Positions 1 through 7,492 of a DNA stretch of 12,098 nucleotides are shown here, one piece after another. Location of the stretch: assembly GCA_021808985.1 (NCBI GenBank), contig JAKBAQ010000059.1, positions 1 to 12,098 of the forward strand, given 5' to 3'. Both the position numbers and the translations under genes were made by a program. Position 1 is the stretch's first letter. Every line of letters begins with the position of its first letter. The notes beneath the pieces were generated by a model, which worked only from the letters and a program-made list of their open reading frames with translations, did no database searches and was not told the DNA's origin. This stretch comes from Pseudomonadota bacterium. GTDB lineage: Bacteria > Pseudomonadota > Alphaproteobacteria > Acetobacterales > Acetobacteraceae.

Positions 1-2068
1 GCCCGCCGTGCCCTCCCGCGAGACCTTGCAGCTGAAGACCGGCCAGCGCCCCGGCGCGCGGGCCGAGGAAGAGGAAGACGCGCCGCGCGGCGTGAAACGC
101 CCGAGCGTGGGCGCCGTGCCCAAGCGTGGCGTGCCCGTGGTGGCGCCGAAGAAGATTGGCGATGACCGCCGCCGGGCCGGGAAGATCGACGTGATGGCGG
201 CGATCGAGGGGGAGGATGAGAAGGTGCGCTCGCTGGCCTCGGTGCGCCGCCAGCGCGAGCGTGAGCGCCGCCAGGCGGAGTTGGAGCTGCTGCGCGCCGA
301 TGGCGTGAAGGTGGTGCGCGAGGTGATTCTGCCGGAGACCATAACCGTGCAGGAGCTGGCCAACCGTATGGCCGCGCGCGGCAACGACGTGGTGCGCGCC
401 CTGATGAAGATGGGCGTGATGGCGAACATCACCCAGGTGATTGACGCGGACACCGCCGAGCTGGTGGTGGCGGAGTTTGGGCACAAGGCGCGCCGGGTTT
501 CGGACGCGGATGTGGAAGTGGGGCTGGAAGGCGAGGAGGATGCGGACACCGAGCTGCTGCCGCGCCCGCCTGTGGTGACGATCATGGGCCATGTGGACCA
601 TGGCAAGACCAGCCTGCTGGATGCGCTGCGCCATACCGATGTGGCCGCCGGCGAGGCGGGGGGGATTACCCAGCATATCGGCGCCTATACGGTGAAGCTG
701 CCGTCGGGCGCGCAGATCACCTTCCTCGACACGCCGGGCCATGAGGCCTTTACCGCCATGCGGGCGCGCGGCGCGGGGGTGACTGATATCGTGGTGCTGG
801 TGGTTGCCGCCGATGACGGGGTGATGCCGCAGACTATCGAGGCGATTAAGCACGCCAAGGCGGCCGGGGTGCCGATTATCGTGGCGGTGAACAAGATCGA
901 CCGGCCGGGGGCGGATGCCAACCGCGTGCGCCAGGAGCTGCTGCAGCATGAGATCGTGGTTGAGGCGATGGGCGGCGAGACACAGGATGTCGAGGTGTCG
1001 GCGCTGAAGAAGATCGGGCTGGACAAGCTCGAGGAAGCCATTTTGCTGCAGGCCGAGGTGCTGGAGCTGCGCGCCAACCCCGACCGCTCGGCCGAGGGCG
1101 CGGTGATTGAGAGCCGGCTGGACCGTGGGCGCGGCCCGGTGGCGACCGTGCTGGTGCAGAAGGGCACGCTGCATGCCGGAGATATCGTGGTGGCGGGCGC
1201 CCAGTGGGGCCGCGTGCGCGCCATGCAGGACGACAAGGGCAAGGCCGTGAAGGAGGCGCTGCCCTCGACCCCGGTGGAAATTCTCGGCCTCTCCGCCGCG
1301 CCGGTGGCGGGTGAGCCGTTCGTGGTCGTGGAGAGCGATGTGCGGGCGCGCGAGATTGTGGAATACCGCCAGCAGAAGCTGCGCGAGCGTTCCGCCGCCA
1401 GCGCCACCGCCGCGCGCGGCACGATGGAGGAGATGCTGGCCCGTATTCAGGCTGGCGCGCAGAAGGAAGTGGCCCTCGTGGTCAAGGCCGATGTGCAGGG
1501 TTCTGCGGAGGCGATCTCGGTGGTGGTCACCAAGGTCGGCAACGAGGAAGTGCGGGTGCGGGTGATTTATTCCGGCGTCGGCCAGATTACCGAGAGCGAT
1601 GTGCAGCTGGCCAAGGCGTCGGACGCCATTGTGGTTGGCTTCAATGTCCGCGCCAATGCGCAGGCGCGCGAGCTGGCGCACCGCGATGGCGTGGATGTGC
1701 GCTATTACTCGATCATCTACGAGGTCGCGGACGATATCGAGAAGCTGGTGAAGGGCAAGCTCGCCCCCGTGCATCGCGAGAAGTTCCTCGGCTATGCGGA
1801 AATCCGCCAGGTGTTCAACATCACCAAGACCGGCAAGGTCGCGGGGTGCTATGTCACGGAGGGCGTGGTCAAGCGCGGGTGCGGCGTGCGGCTGCTGCGG
1901 GACAATGTGGTCATCCATCAGGGCGAGCTTTCGCAGCTCAAGCGCTTCAAGGACGATGTGAAGGAAGTGGCGCGCGGGTATGAGTGCGGCCTCTCATTCG
2001 CCGGGTTCCAGGATCTGCGCGAGGGCGACATGGTGGAATGCTATGAAACCGAAATCGTCGCACCATAA
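1..2068 (+). CDS. infB: Translation initiation factor IF-2 (5' end outside window)
   Basis: IF2 is the GTPase that brings initiator fMet-tRNA to the 30S subunit and promotes subunit joining. The frame is open to the left edge, so the N-terminus is missing; the GTG at 8 is probably not the start, because most of the variable N-terminal region of alphaproteobacterial IF2 is absent. Numbering from that GTG, a charged linker rich in Arg/Glu leads to the IF2_N module (about 109-165). The G domain follows: G1 GHVDHGKT at 194-201, G3 DTPGHEAF from 241, G4 NKID at 295-298, and G5 SALKK from 331. The C-terminal domains II-IV then run through to the stop, and all G motifs are intact. The 3' end overlaps rbfA by 26 nt, which suggests translational coupling. 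The identification is secure. Confidence 0.97.
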   Translation, partial: PAVPSRETLQLKTGQRPGARAEEEEDAPRGVKRPSVGAVPKRGVPVVAPKKIGDDRRRAGKIDVMAAIEGEDEKVRSLASVRRQRERERRQAELELLRADGVKVVREVILPETITVQELANRMAARGNDVVRALMKMGVMANITQVIDADTAELVVAEFGHKARRVSDADVEVGLEGEEDADTELLPRPPVVTIMGHVDHGKTSLLDALRHTDVAAGEAGGITQHIGAYTVKLPSGAQITFLDTPGHEAFTAMRARGAGVTDIVVLVVAADDGVMPQTIEAIKHAKAAGVPIIVAVNKIDRPGADANRVRQELLQHEIVVEAMGGETQDVEVSALKKIGLDKLEEAILLQAEVLELRANPDRSAEGAVIESRLDRGRGPVATVLVQKGTLHAGDIVVAGAQWGRVRAMQDDKGKAVKEALPSTPVEILGLSAAPVAGEPFVVVESDVRAREIVEYRQQKLRERSAASATAARGTMEEMLARIQAGAQKEVALVVKADVQGSAEAISVVVTKVGNEEVRVRVIYSGVGQITESDVQLAKASDAIVVGFNVRANAQARELAHRDGVDVRYYSIIYEVADDIEKLVKGKLAPVHREKFLGYAEIRQVFNITKTGKVAGCYVTEGVVKRGCGVRLLRDNVVIHQGELSQLKRFKDDVKEVARGYECGLSFAGFQDLREGDMVECYETEIVAP

Positions 2069-2492
2069 CCAGCATGCCGCTGGCCCCAGCCAGCGGCAGT
2101 TGCGGGTGGGCGAGGAAATCCGCCATGCGCTGGCGGAGGTGTTTCTGCGCACCGAGTTCCACGACGCGGCGCTGGCCAAGGCGCATCTGACCGTTTCGGA
2201 AGTGCGGATGTCGCCGGATTTGAAGCATGCGACGGTGTTCGCCACCGTGCTGGGGGGCAAGGATATCACGCCGCTGCTGCCCGCGCTTAAGCGCGTCTCG
2301 CCGTTTTTGCGGGCGCAGATAGCACCCAGGCTGGGGCTGCGGGTGACGCCGGATTTGAAGTTCCTGGCCGATGAGGCGCTGGAAGAGGCGACGCGCATCA
2401 ACAAGCTGCTGCACCAGCCGGAGGTGGCGCGGGATTTGGAGGCGCGGGTGACGCCGCCGGGCGCGGCCGGGCGCCAGCCGGAAGAGGATTGA
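2043..2492 (+). CDS. rbfA: 30S ribosome-binding factor RbfA
   Basis: RbfA is a KH-fold assembly factor that binds the maturing 30S subunit and helps 16S rRNA 5'-end maturation. The 149-residue protein has the family core: a start like RQLRVGEEIRHALAEVF, the strand region around KAHLTVSEVRMSPDLKHATVF, and the C-terminal LKFLADEALEEATRI region. A Ser/Gln/His-rich N-terminal extension of about 15 residues and a Pro/Gly tail flank this core. The ATG at 2043 is the only plausible start; the other in-frame ATG at 1980 lies deep inside infB. It overlaps infB by 26 nt and the next gene by 4 nt. In many proteobacteria truB follows rbfA; here it does not. Confidence 0.95.
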   Translation: MKPKSSHHNQHAAGPSQRQLRVGEEIRHALAEVFLRTEFHDAALAKAHLTVSEVRMSPDLKHATVFATVLGGKDITPLLPALKRVSPFLRAQIAPRLGLRVTPDLKFLADEALEEATRINKLLHQPEVARDLEARVTPPGAAGRQPEED

Positions 2493-3460
2493 GCGTTATC
2501 CTGCATCCGGACGAGGCCGGGATTGCCCGCGCGGTGGCGTTGCTGGCGGCGGGGGAGCTGGTCGCCTTTGGCACCGAGACGGTTTATGGCCTGGGGGCGG
2601 ATGCGACGAATGCCCGCGCCGTGGCCGGCATTTATGCCGCCAAGGGGCGGCCGCGCTTTAATCCGCTGATTTGCCATTACGCCAGCGCGGAGGATGCCTT
2701 CGCGCAGGTGCGGGCCAACGCCGTGGCGGAGAAGCTGGCGGCGGCGTTCTGGCCGGGGCCGCTGACCATGGTGCTGCCGCGCGGGGGGGATTGCCCGGTC
2801 TCGCTGCTGGCGGGGGCGGGGCTGGAGACGCTGGCGGTGCGGGTGCCGGCGCATCCCGTTGCGCTGCAATTGCTGGCTGCGTTCGGCGGGCCGGTGGCGG
2901 CGCCTTCGGCCAACCGGTCAGGGCAGATCAGCCCGACCATGCCGGCGCATGTGCTGGCGGGGCTGGGCGGCAAAATCGCGGCGGTGATCGATTGCGGGCC
3001 GTGTGTGGTGGGGGTGGAGTCCACCGTGGTTGACCTTTGCGGGCCGGCGCCGGTGCTGCTGCGCCCGGGCGGGGTGAGCGTGGAGGCGCTGGAGGCGGTG
3101 GCGGGCGCGCTGGAGACGGACGCGCCGGTTATCGAGGGGCGGGCGATGGCATCGCCGGGGATGCTGGCCTCGCATTATGCGCCGGGGCTGCCGGTGCGGC
3201 TGAATGCCGCCAGCGTGGCGGCGGATGAGGCGCTGCTGGCGTTTGGCCCGCCGCTGCCGGGGGCGGGGCTGGTGTTTCAGCTCTCGGCGGGGCGGGACTT
3301 GGCCGAGGCGGCGGCGCGGCTGTTCGAGGCGCTGCATGAGCTTGACGCGCGCGGGCAGGGGCTGGGGCTGCGGCGCATCGCGGCCATGCCGGTGCCGCAG
3401 GCGGGGCTTGGGCGGGCGATTAATGACCGGCTGGGCCGGGCGGCGGCGCCTCGGGGCTGA
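2489..3460 (+). CDS. L-threonylcarbamoyladenylate synthase, Sua5 type
   Basis: This enzyme makes threonylcarbamoyl-AMP from Thr, bicarbonate and ATP, the first step of t6A37 modification of ANN-decoding tRNAs. At 323 aa it is the long Sua5 form: a YrdC domain plus a C-terminal Sua5 domain. Visible motifs are TETVYGLGADA at 29-39, the K52/R54 pair in AKGRPRFNPL, S140-A141-N142, and VGVESTVVDL at 174-183. The SPGM...HYAP linker at 222-232 is typical of Sua5. The chosen start is TTG at 2489, because family members begin just before an ILxxDEAGIARA-like segment; it overlaps the rbfA stop (ATTGA), and GGAAGAGG at 2480-2487 is an unusually close Shine-Dalgarno. The 3' end overlaps the convergent Nudix gene by 41 nt. 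Whether to call it tsaC or sua5 is a matter of naming. Confidence 0.93.
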   Translation: MSVILHPDEAGIARAVALLAAGELVAFGTETVYGLGADATNARAVAGIYAAKGRPRFNPLICHYASAEDAFAQVRANAVAEKLAAAFWPGPLTMVLPRGGDCPVSLLAGAGLETLAVRVPAHPVALQLLAAFGGPVAAPSANRSGQISPTMPAHVLAGLGGKIAAVIDCGPCVVGVESTVVDLCGPAPVLLRPGGVSVEALEAVAGALETDAPVIEGRAMASPGMLASHYAPGLPVRLNAASVAADEALLAFGPPLPGAGLVFQLSAGRDLAEAAARLFEALHELDARGQGLGLRRIAAMPVPQAGLGRAINDRLGRAAAPRG

Positions 3461-4292
3461 GGGAGCCGTTCAGCGCCGCGCGCAGCTGCGCGGCGGCGGC
3501 GCCTTGGAGCAGGTTTTGGCGGATCAGCAGGTCTATGAGGACCAGGTTGACGTTGAATTTGAAGTCATCGGTGGTGGAGGCGACCTCCAGCACGCGCGGC
3601 AGGGGCCAGAGGGAGAAGCTTTCGACCTCGCCATCGGCCGGGGTGGGGGTGAAGGATTCGGGCAGCTCCAGATCGTAGGCGTAGAGTACGTCTCGGCGCA
3701 GGCCTTCGGGGCGTTCCATGTTGTAGGTGAAGCAGGCGACCTGCCGGGCGTGGCTGGCCAGGGCGGCGGGCAGGGCGGCTTCTTCCTCGGCTTCCTTGAT
3801 GATGGTTGCAAACGGCGTGTGCCCGGCGGCGACCCCGCCGGCGACCAGATTGTCCAGCTTGCCGGGGTCCAGCTTTTTGTCGGCGGCGCGTTTGGCGATC
3901 CAGAGATGCCAGCCATCGGCGCGGCGGACCAGCCCGTTTAAATGCACGCCGACGCCGATGACGCCGAAGCTGGGCAGGGCGCCGCGATCAAGCACCGCCA
4001 GCACCGGGCCGGTGGGGGTTGACCGTACGTCAAAATTCTCGGCGCGCAGGGGCAGGCCGGCGGCGCGGGCCAGGCCGTTGAGCGAGGCCAGCGCCGCGGG
4101 GGCGAGCAACACGCTGTTTTCATTCACCCGCACCAGGGGGCTGATGGCGGCCAGCCGGGCCGCGAAACCAGGCGTTACATAGCCGATATGGTGCGCTCCG
4201 GCGTAGAGCGGCAGGCGCGCGCCCGGCAGCACCGCGGAATGACAGGCAGAGATGTGCGAGAGGAGCTTTGCAATTTGCGGATCAGATGCCAT
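3420..4292 (-). CDS. DUF4743-Nudix hydrolase
   Basis: The 290-residue protein has an N-terminal DUF4743-like part (about 1-105) and a Nudix domain (about 110-255). The Nudix box spans G152-L174. It keeps the catalytic and metal-binding glutamates as KEAEEE (E167, E170, E171) but has His158 where the consensus has Glu, Lys166 for Arg and Ala173 for Gly. Such deviations are usual in this family, whose eukaryotic relatives (yeast YJR142W, plant NUDT20/24) act on thiamine diphosphate or damaged analogues; a similar house-cleaning role here is inference. I start at 4292 because conserved-looking sequence (HISACHSAVLPGARLPLY) follows directly; 62 further codons upstream would run deep into the divergent ABC gene. 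No strong Shine-Dalgarno is seen. Confidence 0.88.
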   Translation of the reverse strand: MASDPQIAKLLSHISACHSAVLPGARLPLYAGAHHIGYVTPGFAARLAAISPLVRVNENSVLLAPAALASLNGLARAAGLPLRAENFDVRSTPTGPVLAVLDRGALPSFGVIGVGVHLNGLVRRADGWHLWIAKRAADKKLDPGKLDNLVAGGVAAGHTPFATIIKEAEEEAALPAALASHARQVACFTYNMERPEGLRRDVLYAYDLELPESFTPTPADGEVESFSLWPLPRVLEVASTTDDFKFNVNLVLIDLLIRQNLLQGAAAAQLRAALNGSLSPEAPPPGPAGH

Positions 4293-4302
4293 GTGCGGTG
4301 AC

Positions 4303-6171
4303 ATGACCCGTAATGCCGCCCGTGCCAACCCCCATCTTGCTCCCACCCCCGGCGGCGCCAAGGCGCCACGCAATGCCTGGGCCACCTTGCGCTCGCTGCT
4401 GCCGTATTTATGGCCCAAGCATGAGTTCGGCCTGCGCCTGCGGCTGGTGCTGGCCAGCCTGGCGATGGTGCTGGCCAAGGTGGCGACGGTTTATGTGCCG
4501 ATCCTCTACGGCCATGCGGTGGACAAGCTGGCGCATGGGGGCAATGCCATTGTTGTGCCGGCCGCGCTGATCGTGGGTTATGCGCTGGTGCGCATCGGCG
4601 CCGCCGGCTTTGGCGAGTTGCGGGATGCGATTTTCGCCGCCGTGCAGATGCGCGCCTCGCGCGTGGTGGCGCGGCAGACTTTCGAGCATCTGCATGGGCT
4701 CTCCATGCGCTTTCATCTGGACCGGCAGACCGGCGGGCTTTCCGGCATTATTCTGCGCGGCACGCTCGGCATCCAGAACGTGCTGCGGCTCAGCACCTTC
4801 AATGTGATGCCCACCATTATCGAGCTGCTGCTCACGGTGGGCATTCTCTGGCACATGTTCAGCTTCTGGTATGCGCTCATCACGTTTGTCGCGGTCGGGT
4901 TCTATATGGCGTTCACCTTTGGGGTGACGGCGTGGCGCACCAAGTTCCGCCGGATTATGAACGAAACCGACAATGAGGCGCAGACCAAGGCGATCGACAG
5001 CCTGCTGAATTTCGAGACGGTGAAGTATTTCGGCAATGAGACGCATGAGTCGCGGCGCTATGATGAGAGCCTGGCGCGCTATGAGGCGGCCTCGGTGAAG
5101 GCGCAGGTCTCGCTCAACGGGCTGAATATCGGCCAGGCGGTGATCATATCCATGGCGCTGGGCGTGATGATGCTGATGGCGGCGCATGGGGTTGCGCACC
5201 ACACCATGACGGTGGGGCAGTTCGTGCTGGTGAACACCTACCTGATGCAGCTTTATGTGCCGCTTAATTTTCTCGGCTTCGTGTACTGGCAGATCAACCA
5301 GGGCATGATCGACATGGAGCAGATGTTCTCCCTGATGCGGGTGAATTACGAGGTGAAGGACCGGCCCGGCGCGCTGGAGCTGGCGGCACAGGGCGGGCCG
5401 GTGGAGGTGCGCTTTGAGAATGTGCGCTTTGGCTACAATCCGGACCGCGAGATTTTGAAAGGGGTGAGCTTTACGGCGACGCCGGGGCAGAAGGTGGCCA
5501 TCGTGGGGCCGACGGGGTCGGGCAAGTCCACCATTTCGCGGCTGCTGTTCCGGTTTTACGACACGCTCGCGGGCAGCGTGCTGGTGGATGGGCATGATGT
5601 GCGCGACTACACCCAGCACAGCCTGCGCGCGGCCATTGGCGTGGTGCCGCAGGATACCGTGCTGTTCAACGATACGATTTTCTACAATATCGCCTATGGG
5701 CGGCCGGGGGCCAGCGCCGAGGAGATTGAGCAGGCGGCGCGGCTGGCGCAGATACATGATTTCATCGTCAGCCTGCCGCAGGGGTACAAGACCAAGGTGG
5801 GTGAGCGGGGCTTGAAGCTCTCGGGCGGGGAGAAGCAGCGCGTGGCGATTGCGCGCACGATTTTGAAGAATCCGCGCGTGCTGATCCTCGATGAGGCGAC
5901 CAGCGCGCTGGATACCGCGACGGAGCAGGAGATTGGCTCGGCGTTGCGCTCGGTGGCGTATGACCGTACGACGCTGGTGATCGCGCACAGGCTCTCCACG
6001 GTGACGGATGCCGACGAGATACTGGTGCTGCGCGAGGGGCTGATTGTGGAGCGCGGCAGCCATGCGGCGCTGCTGGAGGCCGATGGCGTTTATGCCGGCA
6101 TGTGGGCGGCGCAGCAGGCGGAGCAGGAAGAGGCCGTGCAGGGCAGGGTGCTCGGCGAAGTTGCGCAGTGA
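4303..6171 (+). CDS. Atm1-type ABC half-transporter (heavy-metal/thiol conjugate export family)
   Basis: This 622-residue inner-membrane half-transporter has an N-terminal transmembrane domain (about 25-340) fused to a nucleotide-binding domain, and is expected to work as a homodimer. The segment NFETVKYFGNE (236-246) and the later GFVYWQINQGMIDMEQMF are hallmarks of the Atm1/ABCB7/HMT1 group, which exports glutathione-linked metals or persulfides. ATPase motifs are complete: Walker A GPTGSGKST from 402, signature LSGGE at 506-510, Walker B ending at D530-E531, and H-loop H562. In-frame ATGs at 4252, 4291 and 4303 are all possible starts; 4303 gives the family-typical short N-terminus, and 4291 would share its bases with the Nudix start codon. 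Not a peptidase-containing exporter, so it is not obviously linked to the C39 locus downstream. The substrate cannot be deduced. Confidence 0.93.
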   Translation: MTRNAARANPHLAPTPGGAKAPRNAWATLRSLLPYLWPKHEFGLRLRLVLASLAMVLAKVATVYVPILYGHAVDKLAHGGNAIVVPAALIVGYALVRIGAAGFGELRDAIFAAVQMRASRVVARQTFEHLHGLSMRFHLDRQTGGLSGIILRGTLGIQNVLRLSTFNVMPTIIELLLTVGILWHMFSFWYALITFVAVGFYMAFTFGVTAWRTKFRRIMNETDNEAQTKAIDSLLNFETVKYFGNETHESRRYDESLARYEAASVKAQVSLNGLNIGQAVIISMALGVMMLMAAHGVAHHTMTVGQFVLVNTYLMQLYVPLNFLGFVYWQINQGMIDMEQMFSLMRVNYEVKDRPGALELAAQGGPVEVRFENVRFGYNPDREILKGVSFTATPGQKVAIVGPTGSGKSTISRLLFRFYDTLAGSVLVDGHDVRDYTQHSLRAAIGVVPQDTVLFNDTIFYNIAYGRPGASAEEIEQAARLAQIHDFIVSLPQGYKTKVGERGLKLSGGEKQRVAIARTILKNPRVLILDEATSALDTATEQEIGSALRSVAYDRTTLVIAHRLSTVTDADEILVLREGLIVERGSHAALLEADGVYAGMWAAQQAEQEEAVQGRVLGEVAQ

Positions 6172-6216
6172 GGGGTTGGCTTGGTAACGGGGCGCGGAAC
6201 ACCCATAAAGGCCCGA

Positions 6217-6486
6217 ATGGAAGAGATGATGAATGAAATGCAATCCCCGCCTGAGCGCGATTTGAGCCATGCAGGCTCGGTCGTGGACAAGGCGATTGAG
6301 TATATGATGGGACAGAAGATCAACTCGCTGGCGGTGGCCTCGGCGCTGCTGGGCGGGGCGATGGGGCTGCTGACGCGCACCCTGCCCGACGATGTGGTGG
6401 TGCAGATTCTGCGCCAGGCGATGGAAAGTGTGGAATCGGGCGAAATGCGCTCAACCGTGGGCAAGGATCACGCGGGCGAGGCTTGA
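6217..6486 (+). CDS. Small protein of unknown function (89 aa)
   Basis: I do not recognise a family. The ATG at 6217 is preceded by AAAGG (6207-6211) at 5-nt spacing; in-frame ATGs at 6226, 6229 and 6238 are alternatives. The Met/Glu-rich N-terminus is followed by a helix-prone segment, then a hydrophobic Ala/Leu/Gly stretch around SLAVASALLGGAMGLLTRTL that could be one membrane-associated helix. A further amphipathic helix (DDVVVQILRQAMESVESGEM) and a polar tail complete it. It lies 45 nt after the ABC transporter and 84 nt before rpmB on the same strand, so it may be co-transcribed. Coding is supported by the ribosome-binding site, the snug fit between genes and codon pattern; the function is unknown. 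Confidence 0.7.
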   Translation: MEEMMNEMQSPPERDLSHAGSVVDKAIEYMMGQKINSLAVASALLGGAMGLLTRTLPDDVVVQILRQAMESVESGEMRSTVGKDHAGEA

Positions 6487-6524
6487 CCGGGGCGAGGGTT
6501 TTGGCCATAAGCCGGGCTGGATTT

Positions 6525-6546
6525 CGGGCCGGTATCCGCCGGCCCG
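6525..6546 (+). terminator. GC-rich hairpin between the 89-aa gene and rpmB
   Basis: An 8-bp perfect stem, CGGGCCGG (6525-6532) with CCGGCCCG (6539-6546), encloses a 6-nt loop 25 nt upstream of the rpmB start. Only CTTT follows, so it is a weak intrinsic terminator at best. It could instead be a leader structure of rpmB. Confidence 0.4.
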
Positions 6547-6570
6547 CTTTGCGTATTTGAGGATTGTATC

Positions 6571-6870
6571 ATGGCCCGCCGTTGTGAACTGACAGGAAAG
6601 ACCGTGCAAGCTGGCAACAATGTCAGCCATGCGAATAACAAGACCCGCCGGCGCTTTCTGCCGAACCTGCAGGAAACCTCGCTGCTTTCGGATGTGCTGG
6701 GCAATGTCCGGCTGCGTCTCTCCACCCGGGCGATCCGCACGATCGAGCATAATGGCGGGCTGGATGCGTTTCTGCTGAGCCAGAACGACAGCAAGATGAC
6801 CCCCGAGGGCCTGGCGCTGAAGCGCCGCCTGGAGCGGGCCACCGCCAAAAAGGACGCCAAGGCGGCCTGA
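6571..6870 (+). CDS. rpmB: 50S ribosomal protein L28
   Basis: L28 is a small basic protein of the large ribosomal subunit. The 99-residue product has the family start ARRCELTGKTVQAGNNVSHAN, the NKTRRRFLPNLQ segment and the central LSTRAIRTIEHNGGLDAFL typical of alphaproteobacteria, and ends in a Lys/Ala-rich tail. Only one Cys is present, so this is the non-zinc-binding form. TGAGGA at 6559-6564 is a good ribosome-binding site for the ATG at 6571. A GC-rich hairpin lies just upstream, and arfB follows after 33 nt. Confidence 0.97.
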   Translation: MARRCELTGKTVQAGNNVSHANNKTRRRFLPNLQETSLLSDVLGNVRLRLSTRAIRTIEHNGGLDAFLLSQNDSKMTPEGLALKRRLERATAKKDAKAA

Positions 6871-6903
6871 GGACGCGCGGCCTGGCGGCAAAGGCCGGGC
6901 CGG

Positions 6904-7326
6904 ATGTGGATACAAGTGACACCGAGGCTCGGGATCAGCGAGGCTGATCTCGAGGAGAGCTTTGTTGCGGCGTCTGGCCCTGGGGGGCAGAATGTCAACA
7001 AGGTCGCGACGGCGGTGCAGCTGCGGTTTAATCTGCTGAAATGTGAATCTCTGCCTGGCGCCGTGAAGGCCCGCTTGCGGGTGCTGGCGGGGCGGCGGCT
7101 GAGCAATGACGGGGTGATTGTGATTACCGCCAACCGGTTTCGCACGCAGGTGCAGAACCGGGAGGATGCGCGGGCGCGGCTGTTTGAGATGATAAGCGCG
7201 GCGGCGGTGGCGCCGGTGCTGCGCAAGCCGACAAGGCCGACCAGGGCATCAAAAATGCGGCGGCTGGAGGCGAAGAGCCAGCGCGCGGAGACGAAACGGC
7301 GGCGCCGGGGCGCGGATGATGCTTAA
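6904..7326 (+). CDS. arfB: Ribosome rescue peptidyl-tRNA hydrolase ArfB (YaeJ family)
   Basis: ArfB releases peptides from ribosomes stalled on non-stop mRNA: its basic tail enters the empty mRNA channel and its GGQ motif hydrolyses the peptidyl-tRNA. The 140-residue protein has GGQ at 27-29 within SGPGGQNVNKV and a release-factor domain-3 fold continuing to about residue 100. A Lys/Arg-rich C-terminal tail (KPTRPTRASKMRRL and on) distinguishes ArfB from RF1/RF2. Start ATG 6904 has only a modest AAAGG at 6890-6894 as Shine-Dalgarno. It lies 33 nt after rpmB and is probably co-transcribed; it faces the minus-strand barrel gene, with a hairpin block between them. Confidence 0.93.
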   Translation: MWIQVTPRLGISEADLEESFVAASGPGGQNVNKVATAVQLRFNLLKCESLPGAVKARLRVLAGRRLSNDGVIVITANRFRTQVQNREDARARLFEMISAAAVAPVLRKPTRPTRASKMRRLEAKSQRAETKRRRRGADDA

Positions 7327-7387
7327 GAGTCTGTCTTAACCGTTTTTTCTTATAACAAATTGAAATTACTAAAAATTTTTGCGGGGT

Positions 7388-7417
7388 TTGGGGAGCTTTT
7401 TATAAAAAGCTCCCCAA
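7388..7417. terminator. Perfect 30-nt palindrome, bidirectional terminator
   Basis: Bases 7388-7402 are exactly the reverse complement of 7403-7417 (half TTGGGGAGCTTTTTA). The arms combine a GC stem base with a T/A run, so it can fold as an intrinsic terminator read from either strand. It lies 62 nt after arfB in the convergent gap with the barrel gene. Confidence 0.7.
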
Positions 7418-7420
7418 GAT

Positions 7421-7450
7421 TCTGGCCCTTTTTTGCAAAAAAGGGCCAGA
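7421..7450. terminator. Second perfect 30-nt palindrome
   Basis: Bases 7421-7435 are exactly the reverse complement of 7436-7450 (half TCTGGCCCTTTTTTG). It begins 3 nt after the first palindrome and shares its layout (GC outer arm, T/A inner arm) but not its sequence. It is a likely terminator for one or both converging genes, and possibly part of a dispersed palindromic repeat. Confidence 0.7.
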
Positions 7451-7492
7451 CCCCAAAAAACTTTTGAGAATGATCCTTCTCAAGGGTTGGGG
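7451..7492. terminator. Third hairpin, directly after the minus-strand barrel gene
   Basis: CTTTTGAGAA (7461-7470) pairs with TTCTCAAGGG (7477-7486) through ten pairs including two G-U, with a 6-nt loop. Outer arms CCCCAA (7451-7456) and TTGGGG (7487-7492) extend it, leaving AAAA bulged. It abuts the stop codon of the FapF-like gene (7493-7495) and would act as that gene's terminator, helped by the T runs that follow on the minus strand. Confidence 0.6.

Noticed and set aside
685..1422. 245-codon minus-strand frame inside infB
   Set aside because: Ser/Thr/Ala-rich shadow opposite a conserved IF2 G domain; no domain or ribosome-binding site.
1994..2869. 291-codon minus-strand frame across rbfA and the Sua5-type gene
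   Set aside because: Low-complexity Arg/Ser-rich translation opposite two confidently identified genes.
4293..4478. N-terminal extension of the Nudix frame by 62 codons
   Set aside because: It overlaps the ABC transporter coding region and adds Arg/Ser-rich sequence unlike the DUF4743 N-terminus.
4408..6270. 620-codon open frame on the minus strand across the ABC transporter
   Set aside because: It is an antisense shadow caused by high GC and codon bias; the product is His/Arg-rich without any domain, whereas the plus strand encodes a complete ABC transporter.
7388..7450. CRISPR-like array
   Set aside because: The palindromes differ in sequence and are not separated by spacers; there are no repeats of constant sequence and no cas genes.
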